NCBI GenBank assembly: GCA_947089855.1
Contig: CAMUML010000035.1
Coordinates: forward strand, 1-48,251
Origin: an uncultured Eubacterium sp.
GTDB taxonomy: Bacteria; Bacillota; Clostridia; Lachnospirales; Lachnospiraceae
DNA: 48,251 nt
Reading direction: 5' to 3'
In this document: positions 33,407-41,306 of the stretch, one piece after another
Numbering within the stretch: the first letter of the stretch is position 1
Layout of the letters: each line of letters starts with the position of its first letter
Program-made: the position numbers and the translations under genes
Notes under the pieces: model-generated
Seen by the model: only the letters and a program-made list of their open reading frames with translations
Told to the model about the DNA's origin: nothing
Databases searched by the model: none

Positions 33407-35905
33407 ATGAGCATCAAACAGCAGATATTTGAAAAGCTTGTAGAACGGGCAGCGCCGCTGTTCGGCAAAACAAAAGCAGAACTGACACAGGAAACCCGCT
33501 TTGCAGAAGACTGTAATGCAAAATCGACCCATTTTTCACAGATCACTACTTATTTGGAAGATGAATTTGATACTGAAATCCCTTATATGTCCTTCCGTAG
33601 GCAGAAAACGATAGGCGAAGCAGTCAATTATGTATTGACGGAATGCCTGGGCGAAGCCGCTGATGACAGCGAGGTGGGCGTTATTGCATCTGGCCAGGCT
33701 CCGGCTGCTGCTGGTGCTGCTTATACCCCGCGCCAGCAGGAAGTGCTTGCAAAACTGGCGGAGCGTGCGGCAGGCTTGTTCCAGGTTGCGGTTTCCGAAG
33801 TTACAAGGGAGAAGGAATTTGCCAAGGATTTTCATGCAAAAAGCGTACAGTATTCGCAGATTACAACTTATCTGGAAGATGAGTTTGATATTGAGATCCC
33901 TTATATGGAGTTCCGCAGGCAGGCGACGGTCGGTGAAGCGGTGGATTATGTTGTGGAAGAATGCTTAGGGGAAGCGGTTGCACCGGCAGCAGATACGGCT
34001 TTTGCTCCGGGTTTGGCGGCGGGTACAACAGCTAACGCACCGGCACCAGCTGCAGTGGCAGGCACAGCGGCTCCTGCACCGGCGCAAGGAAGCGCTTCTT
34101 CTGCGAAATCAGACCATGACGATGAATTGGCAGCGCGGGAACGTTTTACATTAAAAGAAACGTTCCAGGGGGAAGAGCTGGAAGCAGTGTATATGGTGGC
34201 AAGGAAGCCGGTATCGGTAGATCCGGATGTAGATTTGTCAGCAGCTGACGACCCGATGGCACGTATGGGACAGGGGTTCTGCCCGGCTTTTTGCCAGCGT
34301 ACTTATGAAGCGGCTCCTGGCATTTTGTGTGAGCAGGATGTGCCGGTGAAAATGCGTGACGGCGTTACGATTTATGTGGATATTTTTAGGCCAAAGGATG
34401 AGAGCCAGACGTATCCGGTCATTGTATCCTGGTCCTGGTTTGGCAAACGTCCGGGCGAGGGTATGAGTGAATGGCAGATTATGGGCGTGCCGCCGCACAC
34501 AGTATCAAAGCTGGCAAAATTTGAATCGCCGGATCCGATGTACTGGTGTTACCAGGGTTATGCAGTCGCAAACGTAGATGTACGCGGCGCAGGCCATTCG
34601 GAAGGGAATGTACATATGTTTACCCATCAGGACCGGGAAGACGGGTATGATTTTGTGGAATGGGTAGGCACACAGCATTGGTGTAACGGCAATGTCGGTA
34701 TGGCTGGAAATTCTGGTGTAGCAATGCACCAGTGGGGCATTGCAGCGATGCAGCCGCCGCATCTAAAATGTATCGCACCATGGGAATGCACGACGGACCT
34801 TTACCGTGAATCCTTCTATGAAGGCGGTGTTCCGGCGCTTTCCTTTAACAAATTTATTTCGGCACAGGTAACCGGTACGGGCGGAGTGGACAGCCAGGTC
34901 GATATGGCAGAAAAATATCCGCTGATCAATGGGTATTGGGAAGATAAGCGGCCAGACTTTTCCAAGGTAGAGGTGCCGATTTACCAGACTGCAGGGTTTT
35001 CGCATTTCCATTTAAGGGGGTCATGCCAGGCATTCCGTAAGGCGAAATCTAAACGGAAATGGCTGCGGGCACACCGGGACTTTGAATGGCCGGATACCTA
35101 TACGCCGGAAAACCTGGAAGATCTGAAGCGTTTTTATGACCGGTACTTAAAGGATATACATAATGGCTGGGAAATGACGCCGAAGGTACGGATCGACGTT
35201 ATGGATGCTTATGACTGTGATTACCAGACAAAGCGTGCAGAAAACGAGTTCCCGCTGAAACGGACGGAATACAGGAAATATTACCTGGATGCTTCGGATC
35301 CAAATAGCCTGACCATGAAGGATGCGCCGGTATCCGTTGAAAGCAGCGTTGCTTATGACGGCAATACCCAGCAAGTGGAATTTGATATGGCCTTTGGGGA
35401 AGATACGGAACTGACGGGGTATATGTACCTGCATCTGTTTGTGGCAGCAGAGTCCTATAACGATATGGATATGTTTATCAATATCCAGAAAGCGGACGCG
35501 GACGGGAACTGGATCCCTTGGTATACGTTAAATGAGCCGCATCCGGGTGCGTGGGGCAAGTGCCGTATTTCCCACCGGGAGATCAGCAAAGAAGAGTCGC
35601 AGATTGTAAAAGGGCTTATGGTCCAGCCGGTGATGGCGCATAAACGTGAGCTGAAAGTGCAGCCGGGTGAGATTGTACCGGTTGATATTGAGATCGTGCC
35701 ATCTTCCCGTATCTGGCATAAAGGGGAAAAACTGCGTATCCAGATCGCAGGGCGTTATATCCGGGAAGGATGGTTTGAACCGCTGGCATGGGATACGGAT
35801 AACCACGGACGCCAAATCATTTATACGGGCGGCAGGTATGAGTCATTTATCCAGGTGCCGGTCATCCCTCCAAAATATAAAGCCGGGGACTATGTATACC
35901 GGTAA
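33407..35905 (+). CDS. Tandem acyl-carrier-protein / CocE-NonD-type hydrolase fusion
   Basis: 832-residue three-part protein. Residues 1-84 and about 106-188 are two similar ACP-like domains (helix, FAEDCNAKSTHFSQITTYLE, helix, EIPYMSFRRQKTIGEAV). The putative phosphopantetheine serines are Ser40 and Ser146, in AKST and AKSV where ACPs usually have DSL. An Ala/Pro-rich linker (about 190-235) leads to an alpha/beta hydrolase plus C-terminal beta-sandwich of the CocE/NonD/X-Pro peptidase class: VKMRDGVTIYVDIFRPKD, VDVRGAGHSEG, nucleophile Ser436 in GNSG, candidate His556. The position of the family's usual aspartate (GWYD) reads GFSH. AGGAGG precedes the ATG. An AcpS gene follows. I know of no standard family with this architecture. 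Confidence 0.82.
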   Translation: MSIKQQIFEKLVERAAPLFGKTKAELTQETRFAEDCNAKSTHFSQITTYLEDEFDTEIPYMSFRRQKTIGEAVNYVLTECLGEAADDSEVGVIASGQAPAAAGAAYTPRQQEVLAKLAERAAGLFQVAVSEVTREKEFAKDFHAKSVQYSQITTYLEDEFDIEIPYMEFRRQATVGEAVDYVVEECLGEAVAPAADTAFAPGLAAGTTANAPAPAAVAGTAAPAPAQGSASSAKSDHDDELAARERFTLKETFQGEELEAVYMVARKPVSVDPDVDLSAADDPMARMGQGFCPAFCQRTYEAAPGILCEQDVPVKMRDGVTIYVDIFRPKDESQTYPVIVSWSWFGKRPGEGMSEWQIMGVPPHTVSKLAKFESPDPMYWCYQGYAVANVDVRGAGHSEGNVHMFTHQDREDGYDFVEWVGTQHWCNGNVGMAGNSGVAMHQWGIAAMQPPHLKCIAPWECTTDLYRESFYEGGVPALSFNKFISAQVTGTGGVDSQVDMAEKYPLINGYWEDKRPDFSKVEVPIYQTAGFSHFHLRGSCQAFRKAKSKRKWLRAHRDFEWPDTYTPENLEDLKRFYDRYLKDIHNGWEMTPKVRIDVMDAYDCDYQTKRAENEFPLKRTEYRKYYLDASDPNSLTMKDAPVSVESSVAYDGNTQQVEFDMAFGEDTELTGYMYLHLFVAAESYNDMDMFINIQKADADGNWIPWYTLNEPHPGAWGKCRISHREISKEESQIVKGLMVQPVMAHKRELKVQPGEIVPVDIEIVPSSRIWHKGEKLRIQIAGRYIREGWFEPLAWDTDNHGRQIIYTGGRYESFIQVPVIPPKYKAGDYVYR

Positions 35906-35914
35906 ATAGGTAAA

Positions 35915-35953
35915 CGCAGCCGTCCAGGTTTCCTGCCATACTGGGCGGTTGCG
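35915..35953 (+). other. Intercistronic hairpin
   Basis: CGCAGCCGTCCAG (35915-35927) pairs with CTGGGCGGTTGCG (35941-35953), allowing two G-T pairs, around a 13-nt loop. There is no T-run, so it is more likely an mRNA stability or processing element than a terminator. It lies between the fusion gene and acpS. Confidence 0.45.
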
Positions 35954-36064
35954 GATAAACAGAGAACGTAAAGGCTGCAGGGGCAAGGGATAACCTGTGG
36001 CCGGGAAATAATAGATGGCGCAGGCAGCAGGATATAGCAGGTTGGACATGTATAGGGGCAGGAT

Positions 36065-36463
36065 ATGGTCATTGGGGTTGGAACCGATATTTTAAATATG
36101 AAACATATTTCAGGCGAATACTTAAAAGCGGGCGACCCGTTTTTGGAAAAGACTTATTCCGTAAAGGAACAGGAAGAAGCAGGAAAGCGGGAACTGCCTT
36201 TTTATTATTACGCAACCAGGTTTGCTGGAAAAGAAGCGGTATTTAAATCGCTTGGAATTTCCCCGCAGCATGTGCTGCTGTCAGAAATAGAAATTTTAAA
36301 TGACAGTTATGGGGCGCCCTATGTAACGCTTTATGGAAATTTAAAGCAGGCTGCACTGGAAAGGGGGATTACGGACGTCCGGGTTTCCCTTTCCTATGAG
36401 GAAAGTTATGCGTCGGCTTTTGCTGTTGCACAAGGGCAGCAGGAAATTCCAGTATCCGTATGA
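36065..36463 (+). CDS. acpS: Holo-ACP synthase (4'-phosphopantetheinyl transferase)
   Basis: 132-residue AcpS-type enzyme that moves phosphopantetheine from CoA to a carrier-protein serine. GVGTDILNM with Asp8 and RFAGKEAVFKSLG with Glu57 are the magnesium-binding motifs; VSLSYEESYASAFAVAQ is the usual C-terminal strand pair. AGGGGCAGG precedes ATG 36065. Located directly after the tandem-ACP gene, it probably modifies Ser40 and Ser146 there, and is likely additional to the housekeeping enzyme elsewhere in the genome (inference). No fatty-acid genes are nearby. Confidence 0.88.
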   Translation: MVIGVGTDILNMKHISGEYLKAGDPFLEKTYSVKEQEEAGKRELPFYYYATRFAGKEAVFKSLGISPQHVLLSEIEILNDSYGAPYVTLYGNLKQAALERGITDVRVSLSYEESYASAFAVAQGQQEIPVSV

Positions 36464-36524
36464 CAGGCTGCATAGGAAAAACAGACATGGCAGCCAGGGC
36501 AGCAAAAAGGAGGAAAACAGACAG

Positions 36525-37523
36525 ATGGCGTTAATTGAAGAGCTGATAGAGAAAGCAAAACAAAATCCCAAACGGATTGCCCTTCCGGAATGTGAAGCAG
36601 AAAAGACGCTTCTGGCCGCAAGGCAGGTTTTGGATGCAGGCATTGGAGTGCCAGTGCTGGTAAATGACCCGGAGGTTATCAAAGAAACGGCACAAAAAGC
36701 GGGAGTTTCGACCGAAGGGATGGAGATCGTAGACATTACCGACGAAGCATACCGCGATGGCGTGATTGCGCGGTATATGTCTTATCCAAAGCTGATGCTT
36801 TCCGAAAAAGGGGCTAGGCGCAAGATGAAAAACCCAATGTATTACGCTATGATCCTGGAAGCGGCCGGGGATGTGGACGGGACATTCTGCGGGCATGTCA
36901 ATACGACAGGTGATGTGCTGTTATGCGCGCAGCAATGCATTGGCATGCAGGACGGCGTAGATGTGCCTTCTATTTTTGCATTGACAGAGATCCCGGGGTT
37001 TGAAGGGCCGCAGGGAAACCTGATCGCATTGGCTGACTGCGGGCTGAACCCGGAACCAGCTGCGGATGAATTGGCATCGATTGCGATCGCATCGTGCGAT
37101 AATATACAGGCGTTGATGGGATGGGAGCCAAGGTGTGCGTTCCTTAGCTTTTCTACATGTGGTTCTGGGACGGCTGCCAGTGTGGATAAAATTTTAGAAG
37201 CGGTCCGCATTGCAAAAGAACGCCGCCCGGATCTAAAGATTGATGGAGAATTCCAGCTGGACTCTGCAATTTGTCCGCAGGTGGCCCAAAAGAAAGTAAA
37301 CCGGCCAAGTGAAGTTGCAGGAAAGGCCAATATCCTGATTTTCCCGGAATTAAACGCGGCGAATATCGGCATTAAGATGATACAGCTTTTTGCGAAGGGA
37401 AAGGGCTATGGCCATACACTCAGCGGTTTTGCAAAGCCGGTGGCGGATTCGTCCAGGGGCGCCAGTGTAGAAGAGATCGTGGGGGATATTGCAATGGTAA
37501 TTATAGCGGCGGCAAATGCCTAA
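36525..37523 (+). CDS. Phosphate acyltransferase, PTA/PTB family
   Basis: 332-residue enzyme of the phosphotransacetylase family, exchanging an acyl group between phosphate and CoA, or possibly another phosphopantetheine thiol. Family blocks seen: RIALPECEAEKTLLAARQVL, GHVNTTGDVLLCAQQCIG, ALTEIPGFEGPQGNLIALAD, DGEFQLDSAICPQVAQKK, ILIFPELNAANIGIKMIQLF, and ADSSRGASVEEIV with the catalytic-type Ser-Arg. The length is nearer Pta than Ptb. The common GNIGYK reads ANIGIK, a hint of altered acyl specificity. AGGAGG precedes ATG 36525; the frame upstream is chance. Butyrate kinase follows, so acyl-phosphate is the shared intermediate. Confidence 0.85.
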   Translation: MALIEELIEKAKQNPKRIALPECEAEKTLLAARQVLDAGIGVPVLVNDPEVIKETAQKAGVSTEGMEIVDITDEAYRDGVIARYMSYPKLMLSEKGARRKMKNPMYYAMILEAAGDVDGTFCGHVNTTGDVLLCAQQCIGMQDGVDVPSIFALTEIPGFEGPQGNLIALADCGLNPEPAADELASIAIASCDNIQALMGWEPRCAFLSFSTCGSGTAASVDKILEAVRIAKERRPDLKIDGEFQLDSAICPQVAQKKVNRPSEVAGKANILIFPELNAANIGIKMIQLFAKGKGYGHTLSGFAKPVADSSRGASVEEIVGDIAMVIIAAANA

Positions 37524-37544
37524 AGTATGAGAGGAGGAAGCGGT

Positions 37545-38651
37545 ATGGGGTATCGGGTATTTACATTGAGCCCAGGCTCTACGTCTACAAAGCTGGCGGT
37601 ATTTGATGGGGAAAAACGCCTGTTTAAAGCGAATGTGCAGCACGACCCGGAAAAGTTAAAAGGGTTTGCCCGTGTCAGCGAGCAGAAGCCTTACCGTGTG
37701 GAGACGATTTTATCGGAGCTTCGGGAAAACCAGATCGAAATCAAAGATATGGATGCGTTTGCGGCGTATTCCGGCGGGCTAGTGTCTACGCCGGGCGGGA
37801 TTTTTCCGGTGAATGATAAAATATTGGAGGATTGTACGTCAGGGCGCCTAATGGAGCACCCGGCGATCTTGGGCGCGCAGATTATAGACGCGTTTGCAAA
37901 GGAAACCGGCAAGCCGGCATATCTGGTGAATCCGCCGGATGTCGATGAATTTGAGGATGTTGCCAGGCTGACCGGTATCAAAGGCATTTACCGGGAATCC
38001 CACGTGCATGTGTTAAACCAGAAGGAAACTGCCATGCGCGCGGCAAAAGAACTTGGCAAAAAGTATGAAGCTTGCAATTTTATCGTATGCCATGTTGGCG
38101 GTGGGCTTTCGATTACCGCGCAAAAGCAGGGGAAGATAGTGGACGGCAACGACGTATTAAACGGGGAAGGCCCGATGGCGCCGAACCGCAGCGGCTATGT
38201 CCCGTTGATGCCGGTTGTAAAGATGTGCTATTCCGGCGAATATACGCTTCAGGAAATGAAGGAAAAAATCAGCAAAACCGGCGGGCTGGTTTCCCTGCTT
38301 GGCACAGATGATATGCTGGAGATTAAAAAGCGGATCTTAAACGGGGACAGGTGGGCTGCATTGGTTTATAAGAATTTTGCTTACCAGCTTGGAAAATATA
38401 TTGGTTCTTATGCCTGTGTTATGGAAGGCAAAGTCGATGCCATTGTTATGACAGGCGGTGTGTCCAACGATGCAGATTTTATTCAAAATGTGAAAAAATA
38501 TGCCGGGTGGATTGCCCCGTTTATCGTTTATGGCGGAGATTTTGAGATGGAAGCATTGGCATCCGGCGCTATCCGTGCCCTGGAACAGACAGAGGGGCTG
38601 CAGGAATATACGGGTGTACCGGTATGGAGCGGGTTTGATTTTGAATATTGA
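37545..38651 (+). CDS. buk: Butyrate kinase-family acyl kinase
   Basis: 368-residue ASKHA-fold kinase that interconverts a carboxylate and ATP with acyl-phosphate and ADP. TLSPGSTSTKLAVFDGEKRL is the N-terminal phosphate loop, FIVCHVGGGLSITAQKQGKI and NGEGPMAPNRSGYVPL the central ATP/substrate blocks, and IVMTGGVSNDADFI the adenosine motif. Length and motifs match butyrate/branched-chain-fatty-acid kinases. GAGGAGG lies before ATG 37545, so the in-frame ATG 37527 is rejected. With the preceding phosphotransacylase it could make ATP from acyl-CoA, or activate a free acid. Confidence 0.88.
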   Translation: MGYRVFTLSPGSTSTKLAVFDGEKRLFKANVQHDPEKLKGFARVSEQKPYRVETILSELRENQIEIKDMDAFAAYSGGLVSTPGGIFPVNDKILEDCTSGRLMEHPAILGAQIIDAFAKETGKPAYLVNPPDVDEFEDVARLTGIKGIYRESHVHVLNQKETAMRAAKELGKKYEACNFIVCHVGGGLSITAQKQGKIVDGNDVLNGEGPMAPNRSGYVPLMPVVKMCYSGEYTLQEMKEKISKTGGLVSLLGTDDMLEIKKRILNGDRWAALVYKNFAYQLGKYIGSYACVMEGKVDAIVMTGGVSNDADFIQNVKKYAGWIAPFIVYGGDFEMEALASGAIRALEQTEGLQEYTGVPVWSGFDFEY

Positions 38652-38737
38652 CATAGGGCAAAAAAGGGCAGGTACGGTTTTGGGTAACGCATAGTATTGT
38701 GGGAAATGGGCGGCTGTCTAAGCTAAACCGTGCGGAA

Positions 38738-38751
38738 GGCAAAATTTTGCC
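38738..38751. repeat. Short palindrome in the buk-hydrolase spacer
   Basis: GGCAAAATTTTGCC is a perfect 14-bp palindrome in the 130-bp gap before the next gene. It could be an operator; nothing else recognisable is in the gap. Confidence 0.3.
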
Positions 38752-38781
38752 AGTCAGTATAAATTAAGGAAGGTATGGCAG

Positions 38782-39765
38782 ATGGGGAAAAGGATACGAT
38801 TATGTCCGGAAATTACCGACCCGTATTTGCGGAGTTTTTTGAATACGGTTCCGGACATCCGCATGTTTCAAGACGGGCTGGCTATGGAGCAGGCGCTGGC
38901 AGGGCAGGTTTGTGAAGTTGCATTGCCTGGCCGGGAGATTACGGTATGCATACACCGGGCAGGCGCTGGTATACGGCCGGTAGTATTTGAATTCCACGGC
39001 GGCGGTTTTATTTTTGGAAATGCGCAAAAAGATGACAAGATCTGCCAAAAGGTCAGTAAGTCGTTACAGTGCCATGTAATCGGAGTGAATTACCGCCTTG
39101 CACCGGAACACCCTTATCCAGCGGCGTTTGAAGATGCATATGATACGATTTTGTATTTTAAGGAACATGCAGGGGAATACGGTATTGATATACGCCATAT
39201 GGCAGTGATGGGCTATTCCGCAGGGGCAGGCCTTGCAACAGCGGTAGCAATGCGCTGCCGCAGGGAAGGCCATTTTTCCCTTTGCGGCCAGGTATTGCAT
39301 TATCCGTATTTGGATTCGGTGCATATGCCGCAGGAGAAGCCGCATTATGACTGTGATATGGACCCTGAGGTAATGCGGGCATTTACAGTGCTGTATGCAA
39401 AGGAGGAACAACGCAATATCCCGTATGTGTCTCCGGTTTGTGCATCCAAAGAAGACCTTGCAGGCCTTGCACCGGCATGTATCCTGCCAGCGGAAAAGGA
39501 TGGATTAAAAGAGGAAGGGCTGCTGTATGCGGATTTACTGAAAAAAGCAGGGGTGCCGGTATACTGCCAGGTGGTGCCGGATGTGCATCATGGGTATATA
39601 GAAGATGCCGGCAATGAAGCCGTGTATCAGGCAATGGCGGAAGATACGCGGGCGCTTCACAGCCTATATTTTAGGGATTGGGCAAATGCAGCGTTGGATA
39701 TTGCCGTTACGTTTTTAAAGCGTCGGTTTCAGGATGGCGGGTTTGGTAACAGTGGAAAGGACTAA
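38782..39765 (+). CDS. Alpha/beta hydrolase, HSL/esterase type
   Basis: 327-residue hormone-sensitive-lipase-family esterase. The oxyanion motif is VVFEFHGGGFIFGN (about residue 75), the nucleophile elbow MGYSAGAGLATA (about 150), the acid DGLKEEG and the histidine HHGY near residue 275. All catalytic elements are present, so it is probably active on a small ester or lactone, or on an activated acyl group. AAGGAAGG precedes ATG 38782. It is the second hydrolase in this operon, in contrast to the ACP-fused one with a doubtful acid residue. Confidence 0.86.
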   Translation: MGKRIRLCPEITDPYLRSFLNTVPDIRMFQDGLAMEQALAGQVCEVALPGREITVCIHRAGAGIRPVVFEFHGGGFIFGNAQKDDKICQKVSKSLQCHVIGVNYRLAPEHPYPAAFEDAYDTILYFKEHAGEYGIDIRHMAVMGYSAGAGLATAVAMRCRREGHFSLCGQVLHYPYLDSVHMPQEKPHYDCDMDPEVMRAFTVLYAKEEQRNIPYVSPVCASKEDLAGLAPACILPAEKDGLKEEGLLYADLLKKAGVPVYCQVVPDVHHGYIEDAGNEAVYQAMAEDTRALHSLYFRDWANAALDIAVTFLKRRFQDGGFGNSGKD

Positions 39766-39783
39766 ACAAGGAAAGGAAACAGT

Positions 39784-41244
39784 ATGAAAACGATAAAAGC
39801 AGATGTAGCAGTCATTGGGTCTGGCCCATCCGGTTTAGCAGCGGCAGCGCAGTCGGCAGAAAACGGCCTGGATGTCGTTGTATTTGAAAAAGCAGCTGTC
39901 GTAGGGGGCGCTGCCAATATGGGTATGGGCCCGTTTGGCATTGGCACGAAGCAGCAGGGCGATATGATGGTAGACATCGACGTAGAAAAAGCATTTAAAA
40001 TGTTTATGGAATATACGCATTGGAGGTCCGATGCGCGTATGGTAAAGAAATATTTTGAAAATTCCGGCGATACGATCCGCTGGCTGGAAGAATCCTGTGG
40101 CGTAGAATTTGCGGGCGCGTATAAATATTTCCCGAAGTCAGAAGCAACCTGGCATATTGTAGCGGTAAACGGTGGGATTGGACGTAACGGCGGCGCAATT
40201 ATGAATAAGCAGATTTCAGAATATGCGAAAGAAAACGGCGCGCAGTTTTATATGGAAACACCTGCAAAGCAGATTTTAAAAGATGGGGAAGGAAAGATTT
40301 GCGGCGTACTGGCAGTAGGCAGCGATGGGGAGGAGATCCAGTGTGGCTGCAAAGCGGTTATCTTGGCAACCGGAGGTGCTGGGGACAATCCGACGATGAT
40401 CAAAGAACGTACGGGGTATACCTTCCAGGAAAATATGTTTAATTTTGCGATACCAGGGCTGAAAGGCGACGGGATCAAAATGGCAGAGGAAGTAGGGGCT
40501 GCATCTACACCGATGAATGTGGAGATGATGTATATCCTGCCGAATTCAGATTTTGGCCCAGACTGTATCCCGTCTGTATTTATGCAGCCGAATTTAATGG
40601 TTAACCAGCTGGGGCAGCGTTTTATCAATGAAGAAGAAATGCAGAATACAACGTTTACCGGAAATGCGATTTCTTTCCAGAAAGGCGCAGTAGGCTATTC
40701 TATCATTGATTCCAGGATTGCAAAAGGCTATATGAAAAAGGGCGTGGACGTAGTCAATTTTGTACACCATCCGGAAGATGTTTCGGATTTTGCACAGGCA
40801 GTCGACGACGCGGTTGCAAGCGGCAACCCAGATCTGGTAAAAGCGGATTCGATTGAGGAACTGGCAGAAAAACTGGGCATCGACCCGGAAGCGCTGGAAG
40901 AAACCATCGATGAGTACAATGAAATGTGCGAGTCCCATGACAGCATGTTTTACAAGAATCCAAAATTTATGAAGCCGATCGAAAAAGCGCCGTTTTATGC
41001 AGGCAAGTTCCGTCCAGGCGGATATGGGACGCTTGGCGGCATTAAGATCAATGAAAACGCTGAAGTATTGGATAAGGAATGGGAAAAAATCCCTGGCCTG
41101 TATGCGTGCGGGACAGACACCTGTACTATTTATGGGGATTCCTATATGTTCCTGCTGCCAGGGAATACAATGGGCTATTGCCTGAATTCCGGACGTTTTG
41201 CAGGCGATTCCGCAGCTGATTATATAAATGGCGATGAAGAGTAG
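39784..41244 (+). CDS. FAD-dependent reductase, fumarate-reductase/flavocytochrome-c-like
   Basis: 486-residue cytoplasmic flavoprotein of the FAD_binding_2 class. DVAVIGSGPSGLAAAAQSAE is the dinucleotide fold; VGGAANMGMGPFG replaces the usual GG.S..SGG; LATGGAGDNP, RFINEEEMQNTTF and GTLGGIKINENAEVLD, then the C-terminal GLYACGTDTCTIYGDSYMFL, follow the family order. There is no signal peptide, heme or FMN domain, so electrons must come from partners. The following Fe-S genes fit that role. Family members reduce activated C=C bonds or dehydrogenate steroids; the substrate cannot be read. AAGGAAA precedes the ATG. Confidence 0.86.
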   Translation: MKTIKADVAVIGSGPSGLAAAAQSAENGLDVVVFEKAAVVGGAANMGMGPFGIGTKQQGDMMVDIDVEKAFKMFMEYTHWRSDARMVKKYFENSGDTIRWLEESCGVEFAGAYKYFPKSEATWHIVAVNGGIGRNGGAIMNKQISEYAKENGAQFYMETPAKQILKDGEGKICGVLAVGSDGEEIQCGCKAVILATGGAGDNPTMIKERTGYTFQENMFNFAIPGLKGDGIKMAEEVGAASTPMNVEMMYILPNSDFGPDCIPSVFMQPNLMVNQLGQRFINEEEMQNTTFTGNAISFQKGAVGYSIIDSRIAKGYMKKGVDVVNFVHHPEDVSDFAQAVDDAVASGNPDLVKADSIEELAEKLGIDPEALEETIDEYNEMCESHDSMFYKNPKFMKPIEKAPFYAGKFRPGGYGTLGGIKINENAEVLDKEWEKIPGLYACGTDTCTIYGDSYMFLLPGNTMGYCLNSGRFAGDSAADYINGDEE

Positions 41245-41306
41245 AGTTATCTGGACTGTTGCCACATTGAGGCTGGATGGGAATTCAAAAATGATGGAGA
41301 TTAAAT

